DNA from: Bacteriovoracia bacterium
Lineage (GTDB): Bacteria > Bdellovibrionota > Bacteriovoracia > Bacteriovoracales > Bacteriovoracaceae
Length of the DNA stretch: 64,000 nt
Reading direction: 5' to 3'
Assembly (NCBI GenBank): GCA_030431635.1
Contig: JAUIIL010000006.1
Coordinates: forward strand, 62,001-126,000
Under the pieces are notes generated by a model. The model searched no databases. It saw only the letters and a program-made list of their open reading frames with translations, and had not been told where the DNA came from. Shown here one piece after another: positions 61,915 through 64,000 of this stretch; the stretch's first letter is position 1, and the number at the start of each line of letters is the position of its first letter. The position numbers and the translations under genes were made by a program.

Positions 61915-64000
61915 GAATAATCTCCTCTATTACGTCCGATAATGGAACATCATTTGGAATAAAAAACTGGTGACCACTTCCACCTTCAACCTTACCAGCA
62001 TAACCTGATACACTTTCTTTGACTTTGAATATTCTTAGTTGGCCGGCATCATTACTCCACTTCTCAATATTTAATAATTCTTCTGCATGGTCAGCATCGA
62101 TTGGTTTTATCGGAGTAAACCAACGACCAGGTTTATCTTGGCCAGTTCTCAAAGCCTGAAAAAGTACTTCACCTGGTTTATAAGTCCCTTTGTGAATTGT
62201 ACCTTCAAAAGCCTCCTTAAAACTATCAGTTAGGTCTGGAAGTTGTTTCACATATTTATCACCAAGTTTTGGACTGACATTAATCGCGGACTCTGCAATT
62301 TTGTTTATATGCTTAAATGTATTGGAGTCTGCTCGAAGAACTTGTTTAGACAACTGAGCAAAATTAGAAATCTCATTTTTCGCTTTTAACCCTAACTTCC
62401 TTGCGGAATCATATATATTGCTCACAGTCCCTAGCGTGGATGCACTTATAATTGAAGTTATTTCTCCTATTTGGTTGAGCTTACTTCCCATTCTCATAAG
62501 GTACTTTCCAGCTGTTTTAACTTGAGATCCAACTCCAAGAGTCACAAAACTAGCAGCAGCAATAGCGCGTTCCCAATCCTCTAGCTCTACTCCTGTAACA
62601 AGGTTTACTCCCGTCGTGGCTTCATATAGATCTTTAACCATTCCAACTCCAGGAGTAAGCCCGAGAGCAATATCGGTAAAAGTTTGAGCATATCCGACTA
62701 AGCTGTCAGACTCAGAGTCAGCACCCGCAATAGAATCACCAACTGTTGAGTATAAAGCTTGAGATAAACTATAAACCTCTGAATGACTTTCATAAAGATT
62801 GGAACTCTCAACAGAATCTTTCATTTTTAGAACTGACTGAGAGCTGGCCCTCAGCTGATAAATTTCTTTTTGAGGACCTTGGCCATAGTCAGTATTTAAA
62901 TACTGACCTAAACGACCGCTCTCTACACATTCATTGTATTGAGTTAAACAGGTATTGATATTAATCGTATCAACAGCTGCCTTCATTTCATCTGATTGAT
63001 ATTGATTATTATCTTTAACAACTTCAGACGTCACATTATGTATTTCAGATGAATCTCTGTCTCTTGAAAATTCATCTCGATTTAAGTTGTATTCATCCAA
63101 ATCTTGAGTTGTTTTGATCCGAGATAATTCTTCTAATTCTCGTTCTAAACGATAACTAGTTTTATCTTGATAATCAGAAGTATCACTCCAATCAGTCACT
63201 GCTCGGTCGAGTCTTTGAATGTCTGTATAAATTTCGTTAAAAACAGATACTGTTTTTGCGACTCTTAGTAATTCTTGAGAAGAGTTGCAATCCCCCTGTA
63301 AGCAGTTTGCTCTAAGAAGAGAATTTAAACTTGATTGAATTCTCATAGCTTGATTCAGTTGATGCCGAAGATGTTTTCCAATGGGAGAGTTTTTGTCAGT
63401 TCTAAAATCAACATTTGGTCTTGGGGTCAGAGGAAGTGATTTGAGTGTATTATCTGGATTTAAATAAGTCCTATAGAGCTCAGTTTGATAAAAGGACTTA
63501 CTGGCTTCATCCATAAGATCAAGTTCATCAATTTTATTCTGAATTTGTTCAAGCAGTTTCTGGCTTTCTGAATTTTGAGCATACTTATGAAGTTGATTAA
63601 AGTAATCCTGGGCGATAGTTTTGTTAACCTCATCGGGTATTGGAGTTGGTCTGCTTTCAAAAGAAATTGGCGTTGTGTAATCTGGATCCTTAAGAGTTTG
63701 AAGAAGAGATTCCATCATTTTAGCAATGGCCTCTTCGTTAGCTTTGACCTGACCGTTGTTTGAAACATGTTCTTGTCTAAAATTACTAATATCTTGAGCT
63801 AGCTGAGGATTATATGGGGCCCAGCCTCTAATACTATCAACAATTGATTGGGTTGTGCTATTGCTATGACTTCTAAAGAACTGAGAAACAGTTGAAGCTA
63901 AAGTTGATTCCCAGAATTGTCCCATAGAAGACTGAGGGATATCTAAACTAATGTTTTGATTATAATCATAGGGCTCGATATCAGAGTTATTTTGAATATC
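61907..64000 (-). CDS. Polymorphic toxin, N-terminus cut by window edge
   Basis: The frame is open to the last base, giving at least 697 residues; the first ATG seen (63925) is probably internal. The N-terminal part is helical and low in motifs. Near coordinates 62600-62650 lies ALGLTPGVGMVKDLYE then GVNLVTGVELEDWERAIA, the pretoxin TG pattern found before toxin domains. The last 90 residues (LFQALRTGQDKPGRWFTP, LNIEKWSND, KVEGGSGHQFFIPND) resemble ADP-ribosyltransferase-like toxin tips. Activity is not proven. Delivery route lies outside the window. Confidence 0.78.
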   Translation of the reverse strand, partial: DIQNNSDIEPYDYNQNISLDIPQSSMGQFWESTLASTVSQFFRSHSNSTTQSIVDSIRGWAPYNPQLAQDISNFRQEHVSNNGQVKANEEAIAKMMESLLQTLKDPDYTTPISFESRPTPIPDEVNKTIAQDYFNQLHKYAQNSESQKLLEQIQNKIDELDLMDEASKSFYQTELYRTYLNPDNTLKSLPLTPRPNVDFRTDKNSPIGKHLRHQLNQAMRIQSSLNSLLRANCLQGDCNSSQELLRVAKTVSVFNEIYTDIQRLDRAVTDWSDTSDYQDKTSYRLERELEELSRIKTTQDLDEYNLNRDEFSRDRDSSEIHNVTSEVVKDNNQYQSDEMKAAVDTININTCLTQYNECVESGRLGQYLNTDYGQGPQKEIYQLRASSQSVLKMKDSVESSNLYESHSEVYSLSQALYSTVGDSIAGADSESDSLVGYAQTFTDIALGLTPGVGMVKDLYEATTGVNLVTGVELEDWERAIAAASFVTLGVGSQVKTAGKYLMRMGSKLNQIGEITSIISASTLGTVSNIYDSARKLGLKAKNEISNFAQLSKQVLRADSNTFKHINKIAESAINVSPKLGDKYVKQLPDLTDSFKEAFEGTIHKGTYKPGEVLFQALRTGQDKPGRWFTPIKPIDADHAEELLNIEKWSNDAGQLRIFKVKESVSGYAGKVEGGSGHQFFIPNDVPLSDVIEEIILD

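Overview
The window looks like the chromosome of a marine or aquatic Bdellovibrionota-type bacterium, most likely near Bacteriovorax/Halobacteriovorax. This is an inference from an AT-rich double-membrane genome full of small lipoproteins and secreted hydrolases, a class-B-type sdhCAB operon, and an ssrA tag reading GNENYALAA. No rRNA or tRNA gene and no CRISPR array was seen; the only stable RNA recognised is tmRNA.

Layout. 1-11.7 kb: tgt (cut by the left edge), a thermonuclease, a phospholipase D, a truncated haemoglobin, queE (same queuosine pathway as tgt), a SprT/DUF2786 protein and many clade-specific secreted proteins or lipoproteins. 11.7-15.2 kb: sdhB, sdhA and sdhC on the minus strand, with a good promoter and a shared bidirectional terminator. 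15.2-28.1 kb: PilZ protein, photolyase, secreted zincin-like protein, subtilase, hybrid histidine kinase, glutathione S-transferase, YhcH-family protein, orphan RND pump and a MAPEG protein.

28.2-37.5 kb: ssrA (tmRNA), whose last 15 bp are repeated exactly about 9 kb downstream. Between the repeats lies a genomic island with no visible integrase: an XRE regulator, RhuM, an exo/endonuclease-phosphatase, a DUF6973-like protein, a large reverse transcriptase fused to a nitrilase domain (the DRT type 1 / UG1 anti-phage architecture), a DUF2971 protein, a trypsin-like protease and a small lipoprotein. This is the most interesting region: a defence cassette whose two downstream genes may be undescribed partners of the reverse transcriptase.

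37.5-44.3 kb: a DUF938 methyltransferase, then a stress-type cassette (DUF883, holin-like and DUF1328 proteins, a NarL-type two-component pair, an OmpA-like lipoprotein), unusual perfect inverted repeats, and an IS3-family remnant. 44.3-57.6 kb: CvfB plus ABC-F operon, small metabolic genes, a TetR/SDR divergent pair with a clear operator, two paralogous higBA toxin-antitoxin loci in opposite orientation 2.5 kb apart, an RlmM-like methyltransferase, a deoxyhypusine-synthase-like enzyme and an HNH protein.

57.6-64 kb: a tightly overlapping minus-strand operon of secreted repeat proteins ending in an AgmX/PglI C-terminal-domain protein, and at the right edge a polymorphic toxin (pretoxin TG-like segment, probable ADP-ribosyltransferase-like C-terminal domain) with a candidate immunity gene. 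The toxin runs off the window at its N-terminus.
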